NCBI RefSeq assembly: GCF_902459725.1
Contig: NZ_CABPSH010000004.1
Span: 124,001-188,000, forward strand
Reading direction: 5' to 3'
DNA: 64,000 nt
Origin: Pandoraea eparura
GTDB lineage: Bacteria; Pseudomonadota; Gammaproteobacteria; Burkholderiales; Burkholderiaceae
Part shown: positions 34,290-43,474 of the stretch, piece by piece
Position numbering within the stretch: position 1 is the first letter of the stretch
Layout of the letters: each line of letters opens with the position of its first letter
The notes under the pieces: model-generated
Seen by the model: only the letters and a program-made list of their open reading frames with translations
What the model was told of the DNA's origin: nothing
The model's database searches: none
Position numbers and translations under genes: made by a program

Positions 34290-36179
34290 TCAGCTGAGGA
34301 AGCCCGTCGAGAGCCAAGGCACGGCGGCGACCAGCACCAGGCCGATGGCCAGCGCGACGATGTAGCCGACGATGGGCCGCATGCCCTCGTCGGGATGGAC
34401 CTTGCTGATGACGCAGGCGGAGTAGTAGCCGACGCCGAACGGCGGCGCGAACAGGCCGATGCCCATGGACAGGACGACGACCATCGCGTAGTGCACCTCG
34501 TTGATGCCCACGCTCTGTGCCACCGGGAACAGCAGCGGACCGAACAGCACGATGGCCGGAATACCTTCCAGCACGCTGCCCAGCACGATGAACGCCAGGA
34601 TCGAGATGGCCATGAAGCCGACCGATCCGCCCGGGACGTCGCGCATCGCCGCGGCGAGCATCGTCGAGAAACCCGACTGCGTGAGCGACCATGCCATGCC
34701 GGTCGCCGCGCCGATGATCAGGAGGATCGCGCCCGTCAACGAGGCGGTCTCGACCAGCATCGGATAGAGCCGCTTGAGGTCGAAGCGGCGGTAGATCAGC
34801 ACGCCGATCGCGGCCGAATAGACGATGCCGATGGTCGACACTTCGGTGGCCGTGGCAATGCCCTCGATCACCGCGACGCGGATCACGAACGGCAGCGCGA
34901 GGGCGGGCAGCGCGACCGCGAAGCTTTTCGCGATCTCCCGGCCCGAGGCACGCGCGCCATTGTCCACCTTCTCATGACGATAGCGCCACCACACCAGCGT
35001 GCACAGCGTGACACCCAGAATCGCCCCGGGCAGCAGGCCGCCGGTGAAGAGCGCCGCGATCGAGACGCCCGTCACCGAGCCGATGGTGATCAGCACCAGG
35101 CTCGGCGGGATCGTCTCGGTCTGCGCGCCCGTGGCGGCAAGCAGCGCGACGAGGTCGCCGGGCTTGGCGCCTCGGCGCTGCATCTCCGGGAACAGCACCG
35201 GCGCGACCGCCGCCATGTCGGCCGCCTTAGAGCCGGAGATGCCGGAGACCAGATACATCGCGCCAATCAGCACATACTGCAGGCCGCCGCGTACGTGGCC
35301 GAGCAAACTGCCGAGGAACGCGACCATGGAGCGCGCCATGCCTGTCATCTCCATGAGCAGGCCGAGGAACACGAACAGCGGCACCGCGAGCAGGATCAAA
35401 TGACTCATGCCTTCGTCCATGCGTCCCGCCAGAATCACGACCGGCGTGGTGGTGCCGAGCGTCAGGTAGCCGAAGGTGGCGAGCGCGAACGAAAACGCGA
35501 TCGGCACGCCCGTGAGCACCATCAATGCCACGAAGCCGACGAAGAAGATCAGCAGGTTCAGGTTGCCGAGCCCGCGCAGCACCGGCTGCGCGAGTAACAG
35601 CGCACCGAAGATCGCGCCGATCGTCACCGCCGCGGTGGCGACCATGCGCGCGCTGCCGTGACGCGCCAGTCGCAGCAGGGCGGTCAACGCCATCAGCGCG
35701 CAGCCCACCGGAATGGCGCCGGCGCGCCACGAGTCAGCAATTTCGAGCGCCGGCGTCGTGATGAAGGCCTGGTCCGCCGCGAAGTCGTAGGCGCTCGGCA
35801 TGAACAGCAGCAAGAATGCGAGCGGCGTGGCGATGGCCAGCACGTCGAGGAAGGCGCGCCGGCCGGCGTTCATGCGACCGACCAGGGCGGTCATGCGCAT
35901 GTGTTCGCCACGCTGCAAGGCAATCACCGAGCCGAGCATCGCGAGCCAGATGAACAGGATCGAGGCCAGTTCATCCGACCAGACGAGCGGGCTGTGGAAC
36001 ACGGCGCGGCTGACCACGCCAGCGAACAGCGTGACGATTTCGGCCAGCACCAGCAGCGCGGCCGGCAACTCGACGCACCTCGCCACGGTGGTTTGCAGCG
36101 CGGCGATGAGGCCCCCCTCGGCGGGGGGCAGCGGCAATATGCCTTTGTTCATGCGAGTCTCCAGCCTGGCGCGGTTCAT
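34290..36179 (-). CDS. TRAP transporter fused permease (DctQ-DctM)
   Basis: A 629-aa membrane protein. The small DctQ-type subunit (about 30-205: FAGVVSRAVFHSPLVWSDELASILFIWLAMLG) is fused to the large DctM subunit (about 220-629: GVPIAFSFALATFGYLTLG, LFVFLGLLMEMTGM, FAPPFGVGYYSA). The start at 36179 follows AAGGAGA; a second Met at 36152 also has a GGAG site. It imports an organic acid by sodium or proton symport together with the upstream binding protein. Confidence 0.92.
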   Translation of the reverse strand: MNRARLETRMNKGILPLPPAEGGLIAALQTTVARCVELPAALLVLAEIVTLFAGVVSRAVFHSPLVWSDELASILFIWLAMLGSVIALQRGEHMRMTALVGRMNAGRRAFLDVLAIATPLAFLLLFMPSAYDFAADQAFITTPALEIADSWRAGAIPVGCALMALTALLRLARHGSARMVATAAVTIGAIFGALLLAQPVLRGLGNLNLLIFFVGFVALMVLTGVPIAFSFALATFGYLTLGTTTPVVILAGRMDEGMSHLILLAVPLFVFLGLLMEMTGMARSMVAFLGSLLGHVRGGLQYVLIGAMYLVSGISGSKAADMAAVAPVLFPEMQRRGAKPGDLVALLAATGAQTETIPPSLVLITIGSVTGVSIAALFTGGLLPGAILGVTLCTLVWWRYRHEKVDNGARASGREIAKSFAVALPALALPFVIRVAVIEGIATATEVSTIGIVYSAAIGVLIYRRFDLKRLYPMLVETASLTGAILLIIGAATGMAWSLTQSGFSTMLAAAMRDVPGGSVGFMAISILAFIVLGSVLEGIPAIVLFGPLLFPVAQSVGINEVHYAMVVVLSMGIGLFAPPFGVGYYSACVISKVHPDEGMRPIVGYIVALAIGLVLVAAVPWLSTGFLS

Positions 36180-36210
36180 ACCCGGTCTCCTTCGAAAGGT
36201 CTGCGGGGGC

Positions 36211-37230
36211 TCAGAGCGCGCGGCCCGCACTCTTTTGCAGCAGTGCCCAGGCCTCCTCGCCGAACTTGCCTTGCCATTCCTTGTAGAAGCCGGCGCTCTG
36301 GAGCTTGTTCTGGAAGGCGCCGGCATCGACCGAGTTGAAGGCGATGCCCTTGGCGGTGAGATCCTTCTCTAGCGAATCGTTGAGCGCCGTGACGTCGGTG
36401 CGCTGCTTGATCGCGGCAGCCGTGATCTGGTCTTCGATCACCTTGCGGACTTCCGCCGGCAGCCTGGCCCACGAGGCGCGGTTCGACAGGAACCAGAAGC
36501 CGTCCCACATGTGGTTGGTCTTTGCCACGTACTTCTGCACTTCGTAGAGCTTGGCCGAGTTGATCGTGACCAACGGGTTTTCCTGTCCGTCGGCGATCTT
36601 CGTCTGCAGCGCCGAATAGACTTCGGCGAAGTTGATGGTGAGCGGCGCCGCGCCAAAGCCCTGGAACATCGACGTCCACATCGGCGACGGCGGGACGCGA
36701 ATCTTGAAGCTCTTCAGGTCGTCGGGCGCCTTGATCGTTCGCGTTGACGAGCTGATCTGGCGGAACCCGTTGTCGAAGATCTTCGGGAACGGGTGCAGGC
36801 CGCCGCGCTCAATCTGGGCACGCACGTAGCTACCCAATTCGCCGTCCATCGCGCTCCACACGTGGTCGTAGCCCTTGAACGCGAAGCCCACGCCACTGAT
36901 CGCGGCCTTCGGCACGAGGGTCGAGAGGATCATCGGCGACAGCGTGAAGAAGTCGAGCGCGCCGGCCCGCAACTGCGACAGCATGTCGGTGTCGCCGCCG
37001 AGCTGGTTGTTCGGGAACACACGCAGGTCGACCTTGCCGCCCGTCTCCTTGCGGATCGCTTCGGCGGCCTCGGTGATGCGCACTGTCAGGGGGTGGGTGA
37101 GCGGCGCGTTGTTGGCGTACTTCAGCGTGAAGTCGGCCGCGTAGACGCGCGTGTGCTTGAGGATCGCCGGGGCTGCGATCGCCGTACCCAGAGAAAGCTT
37201 CAGCATCGAACGGCGGGAAAGGCTCTGCAT
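36211..37230 (-). CDS. TRAP transporter solute-binding protein (DctP family)
   Basis: A 339-aa periplasmic protein with a twin-arginine-like signal (SLSRRSMLKLSLGTAIAAPAIL). The family motifs LKYANNAPLTHPL, VFPNNQLGGDTDMLSQLRAGALDFF and GQENPLVTINSAKLYEVQKY follow. The conserved Arg in FKIRVPPSP binds the carboxylate of the ligand. It lies 31 bases before the permease gene, so together they form a complete uptake system. Confidence 0.93.
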   Translation of the reverse strand: MQSLSRRSMLKLSLGTAIAAPAILKHTRVYAADFTLKYANNAPLTHPLTVRITEAAEAIRKETGGKVDLRVFPNNQLGGDTDMLSQLRAGALDFFTLSPMILSTLVPKAAISGVGFAFKGYDHVWSAMDGELGSYVRAQIERGGLHPFPKIFDNGFRQISSSTRTIKAPDDLKSFKIRVPPSPMWTSMFQGFGAAPLTINFAEVYSALQTKIADGQENPLVTINSAKLYEVQKYVAKTNHMWDGFWFLSNRASWARLPAEVRKVIEDQITAAAIKQRTDVTALNDSLEKDLTAKGIAFNSVDAGAFQNKLQSAGFYKEWQGKFGEEAWALLQKSAGRAL

Positions 37231-37285
37231 GATGTGTCTCCTGAAGATTGCTTTTTTGGATTTGGGGGCCTGATGCGACCGGACC

Positions 37286-39628
37286 CTAGTGGCGCTCGGT
37301 CGGTACGGCGGTTGCAGCAGTGATGTCGGTAGTGATTGCGGTAGTGAAGCGGGGTAAATCGAAGGCGCTCACCGGCGGCGGGTTGGCAACCGGCGCACTG
37401 ACCTCGACCAGGCACGACTGCGCGGCGCAGCCCTGCGACAGACCCGAGGCCGGCACGTCGGCCGTCAAGACGTTGGGATTGCCATGCTTGTCGCGCCCGG
37501 TGTCCGGTTCCGGGTCGTACCAGGCGCCGGTGGACATGCGCACCACGCCGGGCAGAATGCGATCGGTAATACGCACGCCCGCGAGGCAGCGACCGCGCGC
37601 GTTGAACACCTCGACGATGTCGCCGTCGTGGATGCCGCGTGCGGCGGCGTCGCGCGGATGAAGGTAGAGTGGCTCGCGGCCCTGGATCTTGTTGGCGGCG
37701 CTGTATGGGCTGCCGTCGAGCTGGCTGTGCAGCTTGTTGCGCGGCTGGTCCGAGAGCAGGTGCAGCGGATAGGTCGTTGCGAGCGGTGCGCCAAGCCATT
37801 CGGCGGGCGGCAGCCAGCATGCGTGGCCCGGGCAGTCGGGAATATCGAACGAGGCGATCTGGCGCGAATACAGCTCGAGGCGCCCGGACGGCGTATTCAG
37901 CGGTGCGGCGGCGGGATCGGCGCGAAACGCTTCGAGCATCACGACCGGCTGCGCGCGCGAATGAAGATCGACCATGCCCGTGTCGCGGAAGGTGTCGAAG
38001 TCCGGCAACGCCACGTCGGCGCGTGCATAGCGCTCGCGCGTCTGCTCATACATGTGCCTGAGCCACTGGTCGGCGTTGCGGCCCTCGGTAAATGCCGAGA
38101 AGACGCCGAGCCGTTGCGCAAGCGCCGCGAAGACGGTGAAGTCATCGCGAGATTCGCCGACCGGTTCGGCGATCTTCGCCATCCACATCAGGATCGCTTC
38201 CTGCGACGCGTAGCCCAGGTCGTCGCGCTCCAGCGACGTGGTGATCGGCAGCACGACGTCGGCGTGTCGCGCGCTCGCGGTCCACGATTGCTCGTGGATG
38301 ACGATCGTGTCCGGCTTCTGCCAGGCGTGCAACAGGCGGTTGATGTCCTGGTGATGGTGAAACGGATTGCCCCCGGCCCAGTAGACCAGGTGCGTGTCGG
38401 GATAGTGATAGCGCTTGCCGTCGTAGTCGAATGGCTCGCCGGGCTTGAGCAGCATGTCGGCGATGCGCGCCACGGGAATGAACGCGTCGACCGGATTACG
38501 GCCTTGCGGCAGCGTTGGCCCGCCCAGTTTGTCATGCGGCGTGCCCAGGGTGTTCACGCAGCCGTAGCCGACGCCGAAGCCGCCGCCGGGCAGGCCGATC
38601 TGGCCGAGCATCGCCGCGAGCGTGACGACCATCCAGAACGGTTGCTCGCCGTGATGTGCGCGCTGCAACGACCATGCGACGTTGAGCATCGTGCGGCTCG
38701 CGTGCATGCGGCGCGCGAGCGCAGTGATGGTGTCTGCCGGCACGCCGGTGATCGGTTCCGCCCACGCGGGCGTTTTCGGAATGCCGTCGATACGACCGAG
38801 CAGGTACTGCTCGAATTCGTCGTATCCCGTGCAGTGCGAGGCGAGGAACGCGCGGTTGTGCAGATTCTCGTGACGCAGCACCCAGGCGAGGGCCAGCATC
38901 AAGGCCGTATCGGTGCCGGGGCGCGCCGCGATCCATTCGACCTCGCCGCCGGTGTCGAGATTGTCCGAGACGGGGCCGATGTTGACGAACTTGACGCCGG
39001 CGTCGTGCATCGCGCGCAGTCCACCGGGGACGCGATGTCGGCCGACGCCGCCCGGCGCCGACTGCGCATTCTTCTGCGGCACACCGCCGAAGGTGACGAA
39101 CAGTTCGGTGTGCTGGGCCAGCACATCCCACGAATGGTGATAGCTGATCAGCGCGTCCATGTCGTCGACGACATGCGGCATGATCACATGCGCCGCGCCG
39201 AGGCTGTACGAATCCCGGTGACGGACGTAACCGCCAACACAGTTCAGGAAGCGATGCACCTGGCTCTGCGCGTGGTGGAACCGGCCGGCGCTCGCCCAGC
39301 CGTAGGCGCCGCCAAAAATCGCCGTGTTGCCGTAGGTCTCGCGAACCCGTGCGATTTCCTTCGCGACGAGATCGAGCGCGACGTCCCACGACACTTCGAC
39401 GAAGGGCTCCTTGCCTCGCAGGTGCGGGGCGCTTCCCGGTCCATTCTCCAGCCAGCTGCGCCGCACCGAGGGGCGCCGAACGCGCAGGGCGCGCAGGGAC
39501 TCGGCGGTCTGGTAAGTGCCGATCGGCGATGGGTCGCTGTCGTTCGCATAGGGGTGCAGACAAGTCTTGCCCGTGTCGTCGACGCCGGCCTCATAGACGC
39601 CCCAGTGCGAGAGCGTGTATCGCGTCAT
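37286..39628 (-). CDS. Molybdopterin-dependent oxidoreductase, biotin sulfoxide reductase (BisC) type
   Basis: A 780-aa enzyme of the DMSO-reductase family starting MTRYTLSHWGVYEAGV at 39628, where it overlaps the upstream gene (ATGA). YGWASAGRFHHAQSQ holds the Ser expected to ligate Mo. There is no N-terminal Fe-S Cys cluster motif and no Tat signal, as in cytosolic BisC. The C-terminal molybdopterin-guanine-dinucleotide domain (PLHLLSDQPRNKLHSQLD; GIHDGDIVEVFNARGRCLAG) is complete. Likely reactions are S- or N-oxide reduction; its catabolic operon context suggests a substrate-specific role. Confidence 0.9.
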   Translation of the reverse strand: MTRYTLSHWGVYEAGVDDTGKTCLHPYANDSDPSPIGTYQTAESLRALRVRRPSVRRSWLENGPGSAPHLRGKEPFVEVSWDVALDLVAKEIARVRETYGNTAIFGGAYGWASAGRFHHAQSQVHRFLNCVGGYVRHRDSYSLGAAHVIMPHVVDDMDALISYHHSWDVLAQHTELFVTFGGVPQKNAQSAPGGVGRHRVPGGLRAMHDAGVKFVNIGPVSDNLDTGGEVEWIAARPGTDTALMLALAWVLRHENLHNRAFLASHCTGYDEFEQYLLGRIDGIPKTPAWAEPITGVPADTITALARRMHASRTMLNVAWSLQRAHHGEQPFWMVVTLAAMLGQIGLPGGGFGVGYGCVNTLGTPHDKLGGPTLPQGRNPVDAFIPVARIADMLLKPGEPFDYDGKRYHYPDTHLVYWAGGNPFHHHQDINRLLHAWQKPDTIVIHEQSWTASARHADVVLPITTSLERDDLGYASQEAILMWMAKIAEPVGESRDDFTVFAALAQRLGVFSAFTEGRNADQWLRHMYEQTRERYARADVALPDFDTFRDTGMVDLHSRAQPVVMLEAFRADPAAAPLNTPSGRLELYSRQIASFDIPDCPGHACWLPPAEWLGAPLATTYPLHLLSDQPRNKLHSQLDGSPYSAANKIQGREPLYLHPRDAAARGIHDGDIVEVFNARGRCLAGVRITDRILPGVVRMSTGAWYDPEPDTGRDKHGNPNVLTADVPASGLSQGCAAQSCLVEVSAPVANPPPVSAFDLPRFTTAITTDITAATAVPTERH

Positions 39629-40527
39629 GCGCCGGTCCCGACATCGCGAGACTCCTCCAGGAACAGTTCGAAGCAGATCAGCACCGGATTGTCGCCGCGT
39701 ACCACGCGACCCTGGTGAATGTTGCCGCGCGGGTCGATCAGCGCAATGTCGAGCGTGGCGCGCGGACCGTTCGCCGCCTCGGCAACGACACCGTCGAGGA
39801 CGAAGATCTCGGTGGCAATGTCGTCGACGGGTGCGGCGTTCTCGAAGCGCGCGCCGACGATGCTGCCGACACTGCCGCGAATCGTTGCCGCGCGCAGGCC
39901 GTGTTCGCGGCAGACCTGCTCGATGCTCTGCACCAGATCTTCGTTGGGTCGAATGCGCGCGACCACGCATCGGCGGCCGGTAGGCGTCGACACCGGTTCG
40001 CGCGGCGCATCAACGGGCACCGGGCGGAACAGCGTGAAATTGGTTTCGGCATCGAAGTCGGCGCGCATCTCGGCGTTGGCGATGCCCCACGCGCGCGCCA
40101 CGGCGTCGTGCGCGACGATCACCTGATCGGAAAAGATGTGCCCCCCTTGCCAATGACCGTTGGCCGTGCGCCACATGGCGTGGCAATGAATGAACGGCCC
40201 GCCGTCGCGGCGACCCACGGTCGCGCAGGCCAGCTCGATGGTGATGGGTTCGTCGATGCGGTGTGGCTCGCTGTAGAACGCCACGTGTTCGTCGTCGGGC
40301 GAAGCCGCCGGGCGCACGTAGTGCATCGAGCGCAGCCGCAGGCCTTCGATGCGCACCGTGGCCGCGGCCATGCCGGCCGCTTCGAGCGGTCCGAGAATGG
40401 CATCGCGCAGGTTTTCACCGCTGGCCAGCGTAAAGGTGAGCGACAGGGCATCGCCGGCGATGGATTCGATCCGCGCGGCAGCCGGGGGGCCGGGCTGCGT
40501 CAGGCGTCGAGGGGAGGGCAGGGTCAC
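39625..40527 (-). CDS. Tandem PPC/DUF296-domain protein
   Basis: A 300-aa protein with two PPC (DUF296) domains, about 20-155 and 165-300. The first has the family metal-site pattern GGPFIHCHAMW...GGHIFSDQ. The second keeps ATIRGSVGSI and ATLDIALID but lacks the same His set. PPC domains trimerise and in plants join AT-hooks; the bacterial function is unknown. It overlaps the molybdoenzyme gene, suggesting a chaperone, ligand-binding or accessory role for it. Confidence 0.75.
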   Translation of the reverse strand: MTLPSPRRLTQPGPPAAARIESIAGDALSLTFTLASGENLRDAILGPLEAAGMAAATVRIEGLRLRSMHYVRPAASPDDEHVAFYSEPHRIDEPITIELACATVGRRDGGPFIHCHAMWRTANGHWQGGHIFSDQVIVAHDAVARAWGIANAEMRADFDAETNFTLFRPVPVDAPREPVSTPTGRRCVVARIRPNEDLVQSIEQVCREHGLRAATIRGSVGSIVGARFENAAPVDDIATEIFVLDGVVAEAANGPRATLDIALIDPRGNIHQGRVVRGDNPVLICFELFLEESRDVGTGA

Positions 40528-40597
40528 GGTGTCTCCAGGCGTTGGGTTGGCGCGTGCGAGGGAGCGGTTCGTCGTTGTCGCTATGCGGCGATGCGCC

Positions 40598-41491
40598 TTA
40601 CTTCGCGCGGCGGGCGGCGCGGACCGCCGTCGTCGACGCGTCGACAGGGTGGGCCTCTGCCCGTTGTTTCAGTCGCAGTTCGATGTTGCGCACCTCGGAC
40701 TGCAGCATGCGAACCAATTTGGGCTGGCGATCCTCGCCCATGCGGCTCTCGATCGCGCCGATCGAGAGCGCACCGGCCGGGGTGCCCGATTCGTCGTGAA
40801 ACACGATGCCCAGGCCCCATGAGCCGGGGTGCACCAAACCGCGGTGCATCGAGTAGCCGCGTTCGCGCGTCTCGTGCACCAGCGCCCACAGCCCCTCGGG
40901 CGTGATCGACGGGTAATGTTCGCGATAACTCGCCGCGTTCGCGCTCAACGTTTGCTCGACCTCGTTATCGTCCAGTGCGGCCAGCAGGGCGATGGCGCCC
41001 GCGCCCACACCGAGCGGGTGGCAGTCCCCGATCGTCAGCACCTGGGCGCGCACCGGATACGCGCCCTCCTCACGGTGGAGGCAAACGGCGTAATCGCCGC
41101 GACGTACGGTCAGGAAAGCGGTGTCTTCCGACTGATGCGCGAGCCGCACCACGCTGCCCACGGCGATGCGATGCGCACCGAAGCGCTCGGCCGCCAGCGT
41201 GCCCAGCACGTAGCTTTCGATGCCGAGGTGATAGCGCTTGCTCTGCGGATCCTGCTCGATCAGGCGGGCTCGCACGAGCGCGCCAAGCAGGCGGTGCACC
41301 GTGGGCTGCTTCAGGCCGCTTTGCGCGACCAGTTCGCGCAGCGGCATGCCGACCCGGCTCTGTGCCGATACCAGATTGAGCAGTGCCATCGCGCGATCAA
41401 TGCTTTGCGAACCGTCTCGTTCGATCGACACCACAGCGGCCGTCGTCTCTTCGCCTTGCGGCGGTCTCTCATCGGCTGAAGATTGAATCAT
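40598..41491 (-). CDS. IclR family regulator of the divergent catabolic locus
   Basis: A 297-aa regulator: winged HTH at about 28-95 (IDRAMALLNLVSAQSRVGMPLRELVAQSGLKQPTVHRLLGALV) and the IclR ligand domain to about 275. It is the first gene of the - strand operon and is divergent from the SDR genes. Palindromes TCCACATTRTGGA begin 10 bp upstream of its start, which suggests autoregulation and control of both arms. Confidence 0.94.
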   Translation of the reverse strand: MIQSSADERPPQGEETTAAVVSIERDGSQSIDRAMALLNLVSAQSRVGMPLRELVAQSGLKQPTVHRLLGALVRARLIEQDPQSKRYHLGIESYVLGTLAAERFGAHRIAVGSVVRLAHQSEDTAFLTVRRGDYAVCLHREEGAYPVRAQVLTIGDCHPLGVGAGAIALLAALDDNEVEQTLSANAASYREHYPSITPEGLWALVHETRERGYSMHRGLVHPGSWGLGIVFHDESGTPAGALSIGAIESRMGEDRQPKLVRMLQSEVRNIELRLKQRAEAHPVDASTTAVRAARRAK

Positions 41492-41500
41492 TCAAATAAC

Positions 41501-41513
41501 TCCACATTGTGGA
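41501..41513. promoter_or_regulatory. Putative IclR operator 1
   Basis: TCCACATTGTGGA, a 13-bp palindrome with one central base, 10 bp upstream of the iclR start codon. Confidence 0.6.
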
Positions 41514-41555
41514 CTATCGATTCTGGATTTCATGTGTGAATTAACAGGTACTTAA

Positions 41556-41568
41556 TTCACATTGTGGA
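41556..41568. promoter_or_regulatory. Putative IclR operator 2
   Basis: TTCACATTGTGGA, one mismatch from operator 1. A weaker half-site TGTGTGAA lies at 41533-41540. Confidence 0.55.
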
Positions 41569-41698
41569 TGCTTGTTGTGCGTAACCATGTGAAAATTATA
41601 GGGATTGTCGATCTGTTATGAATTGTGGTTAACGAGCACTATCCATAAATGTGCGTAATCTCCTATCCTTCGATCAACGTATTCCCTTTTATTTAAAG

Positions 41699-41711
41699 TC
41701 CACATTATGGA
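41699..41711. promoter_or_regulatory. Putative IclR operator 3
   Basis: TCCACATTATGGA, 33 bp upstream of the first SDR gene, in an AT-rich control region (41492-41744). Confidence 0.55.
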
Positions 41712-41744
41712 TTTAATAAAGTTGGCGAGATCGAGAGGCGGCGA

Positions 41745-42566
41745 ATGAACGAATCCATGAATGCCACGGCGTCGATGCACGGCAGGACCGTGATTGTGTT
41801 CGGTGCGGGCTGCCGCGGCGAGGGTTGGAACAATGGCAAGGCGGCGGCCGCCGCCTATGCGCGCGCCGGCGCGAATGTGTGCTGTGTCGATCTCGACGGC
41901 GAACTGGCCGAGGGCACGGCCGATGCCATCAAGCGAGCAGGGGGCACGGCGCTCGCCTTGCGTGCCGATGTCACGGACAGCGCGTCGGTTGCGCGGGCGG
42001 TTGACGAGACGTTGTCGCGCCTGGGCCGTATCGACGTGCTGCACAACAATGTCGGGGTGACGCACATGGGCGGCCCGGTCGAGCTTGACGAAGCGACCTG
42101 GCATCTCGCCATCGAGCTGAACCTGGGCTCGGTCTATCGCACAGCGAAGGCCGTCTTGCCGCACATGATCGAGCGCGGCAGCGGCGTGATCATCAATATC
42201 TCGTCGCTGGCATCGCTGGGTTGGACCGGCTATCCGTATTTCGCTTACTCGGCCTCGAAGGCCGCGGTCAATCAAGCGACCGTCAGCATGGCGATGCAGT
42301 ACGCGCGCCACGGCATCCGCGCCAATTGCGTGCTTCCCGGCGCGATACATACGCCGCTGATCTATACGCAGATCGCATCGCAATACAGCAGCGTGGACGC
42401 CATGATCGAGGCGCGTAACCAGATGGTGCCGATGGGCCGCATGGGCGACCCGTGGGACGTGGCCAACGCCGCGGTCTTTCTCGCCTCGGACCAGGCCAGG
42501 TTCATCACGGGCGTTTGTTTGCCCGTCGATGGCGGTCAGAGTTGCGCGATGGTCCCGCTCAAGTGA
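41745..42566 (+). CDS. Short-chain dehydrogenase/reductase (SDR) 1
   Basis: A 273-aa Rossmann enzyme. The active-site S and YSASK are present (NISSLASLGWTGYPYFAYSASKAAVNQ). The cofactor loop is unusual: GAGCRGEGWNNGKAAA instead of TGxxxGIG, with extra residues between the glycines. D52-D54 after the second strand suggests NAD preference. It is the first gene of the + strand arm under operator 3. The substrate is probably an alcohol or hydroxyacyl intermediate of the locus. Confidence 0.9.
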   Translation: MNESMNATASMHGRTVIVFGAGCRGEGWNNGKAAAAAYARAGANVCCVDLDGELAEGTADAIKRAGGTALALRADVTDSASVARAVDETLSRLGRIDVLHNNVGVTHMGGPVELDEATWHLAIELNLGSVYRTAKAVLPHMIERGSGVIINISSLASLGWTGYPYFAYSASKAAVNQATVSMAMQYARHGIRANCVLPGAIHTPLIYTQIASQYSSVDAMIEARNQMVPMGRMGDPWDVANAAVFLASDQARFITGVCLPVDGGQSCAMVPLK

Positions 42567-42680
42567 CGCGAGACGTGGGCGATGCGCGACGTCGCGCGAA
42601 TGCCCGCCATCGATGCTTCAAGTTCATTGGCGCGTGCGGCGTTTCGCGCGGGCGTATCGAATTCCAAACCGGAGCAAGGC

Positions 42681-43439
42681 ATGCAAGCAGATTCACGGGT
42701 CGCGGTGATTACGGGCGGGGCTGGCGGCATCGGCGCTGCGATCGCTGAACGGCTGGCCGAGGACGGGTTCACCGTGATCGTCAGCGACCTGGTGCCGGAG
42801 GCGGCGCAGTGCGTGGCGTCGGCGCTCGTGGCACGCGGACTGCGCGCCGACGCGATGTCGCTCGACGTCGGCGACGGTGAATCGATCGAACGTTTTTTCG
42901 CCGCGCTCGACGAGCGTCATGGCCGATGCGATGTGCTCGTCAACAATGCCGGCATCGCCAGCCTGACGCCGTTCCTCGATTTTCCGCTCGACACGTTCCG
43001 CCGCATCATGGAGATCAACCTGACGGGGCCGCTGGCGCTCGCGCAACACGCGGCGCGTCGCATGCGTGCGCGCCAATGGGGCCGGATCGTCAACATCGCG
43101 TCGACGAGTGGCATCCGTGCCGGTGCCGGGCGCACCGGTTACGGCACGTCGAAGACGGCGATGATGGGGCTCACGCGGCAGATCGCGATCGAGCTGGCGC
43201 AGTCGGGAATCACGGCCAACGCGGTCGCGCCGGGGCCGGTCGAGACGCCGCTCACCCGGCACCACTCGGCGCAGGCGCGCGAGACCTATCTGCGCCAGGT
43301 GCCGATGAAACGATACGGCCAGCCGAGCGAGATTGCCGCGGCGGTCGCGTTCTTCGCGTCGGAGGGGGCGAGTTTCGTGACCGGCCAGACGCTCGCGGTC
43401 GATGGCGGCTTCGTTGCCGCGGGCATCCTCGACGAATGA
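42681..43439 (+). CDS. Short-chain dehydrogenase/reductase (SDR) 2
   Basis: A 252-aa classical SDR from ATG 42681 behind GGAG. It has TGGAGGIG, NNAGIA, an active-site Ser in NIASTSG and YGTSK, and ends near VTGQTLAVDGGFVAAG. An in-frame codon upstream at 42582 would add 33 unlikely residues. Two different SDRs in series suggest successive oxidations, or oxidation and epimerisation, of a hydroxylated intermediate before the thiolase step. Confidence 0.92.
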   Translation: MQADSRVAVITGGAGGIGAAIAERLAEDGFTVIVSDLVPEAAQCVASALVARGLRADAMSLDVGDGESIERFFAALDERHGRCDVLVNNAGIASLTPFLDFPLDTFRRIMEINLTGPLALAQHAARRMRARQWGRIVNIASTSGIRAGAGRTGYGTSKTAMMGLTRQIAIELAQSGITANAVAPGPVETPLTRHHSAQARETYLRQVPMKRYGQPSEIAAAVAFFASEGASFVTGQTLAVDGGFVAAGILDE

Positions 43440-43474
43440 TGCCAGCCTACGGTCAAGCTTAAGGAAGAGACAAG

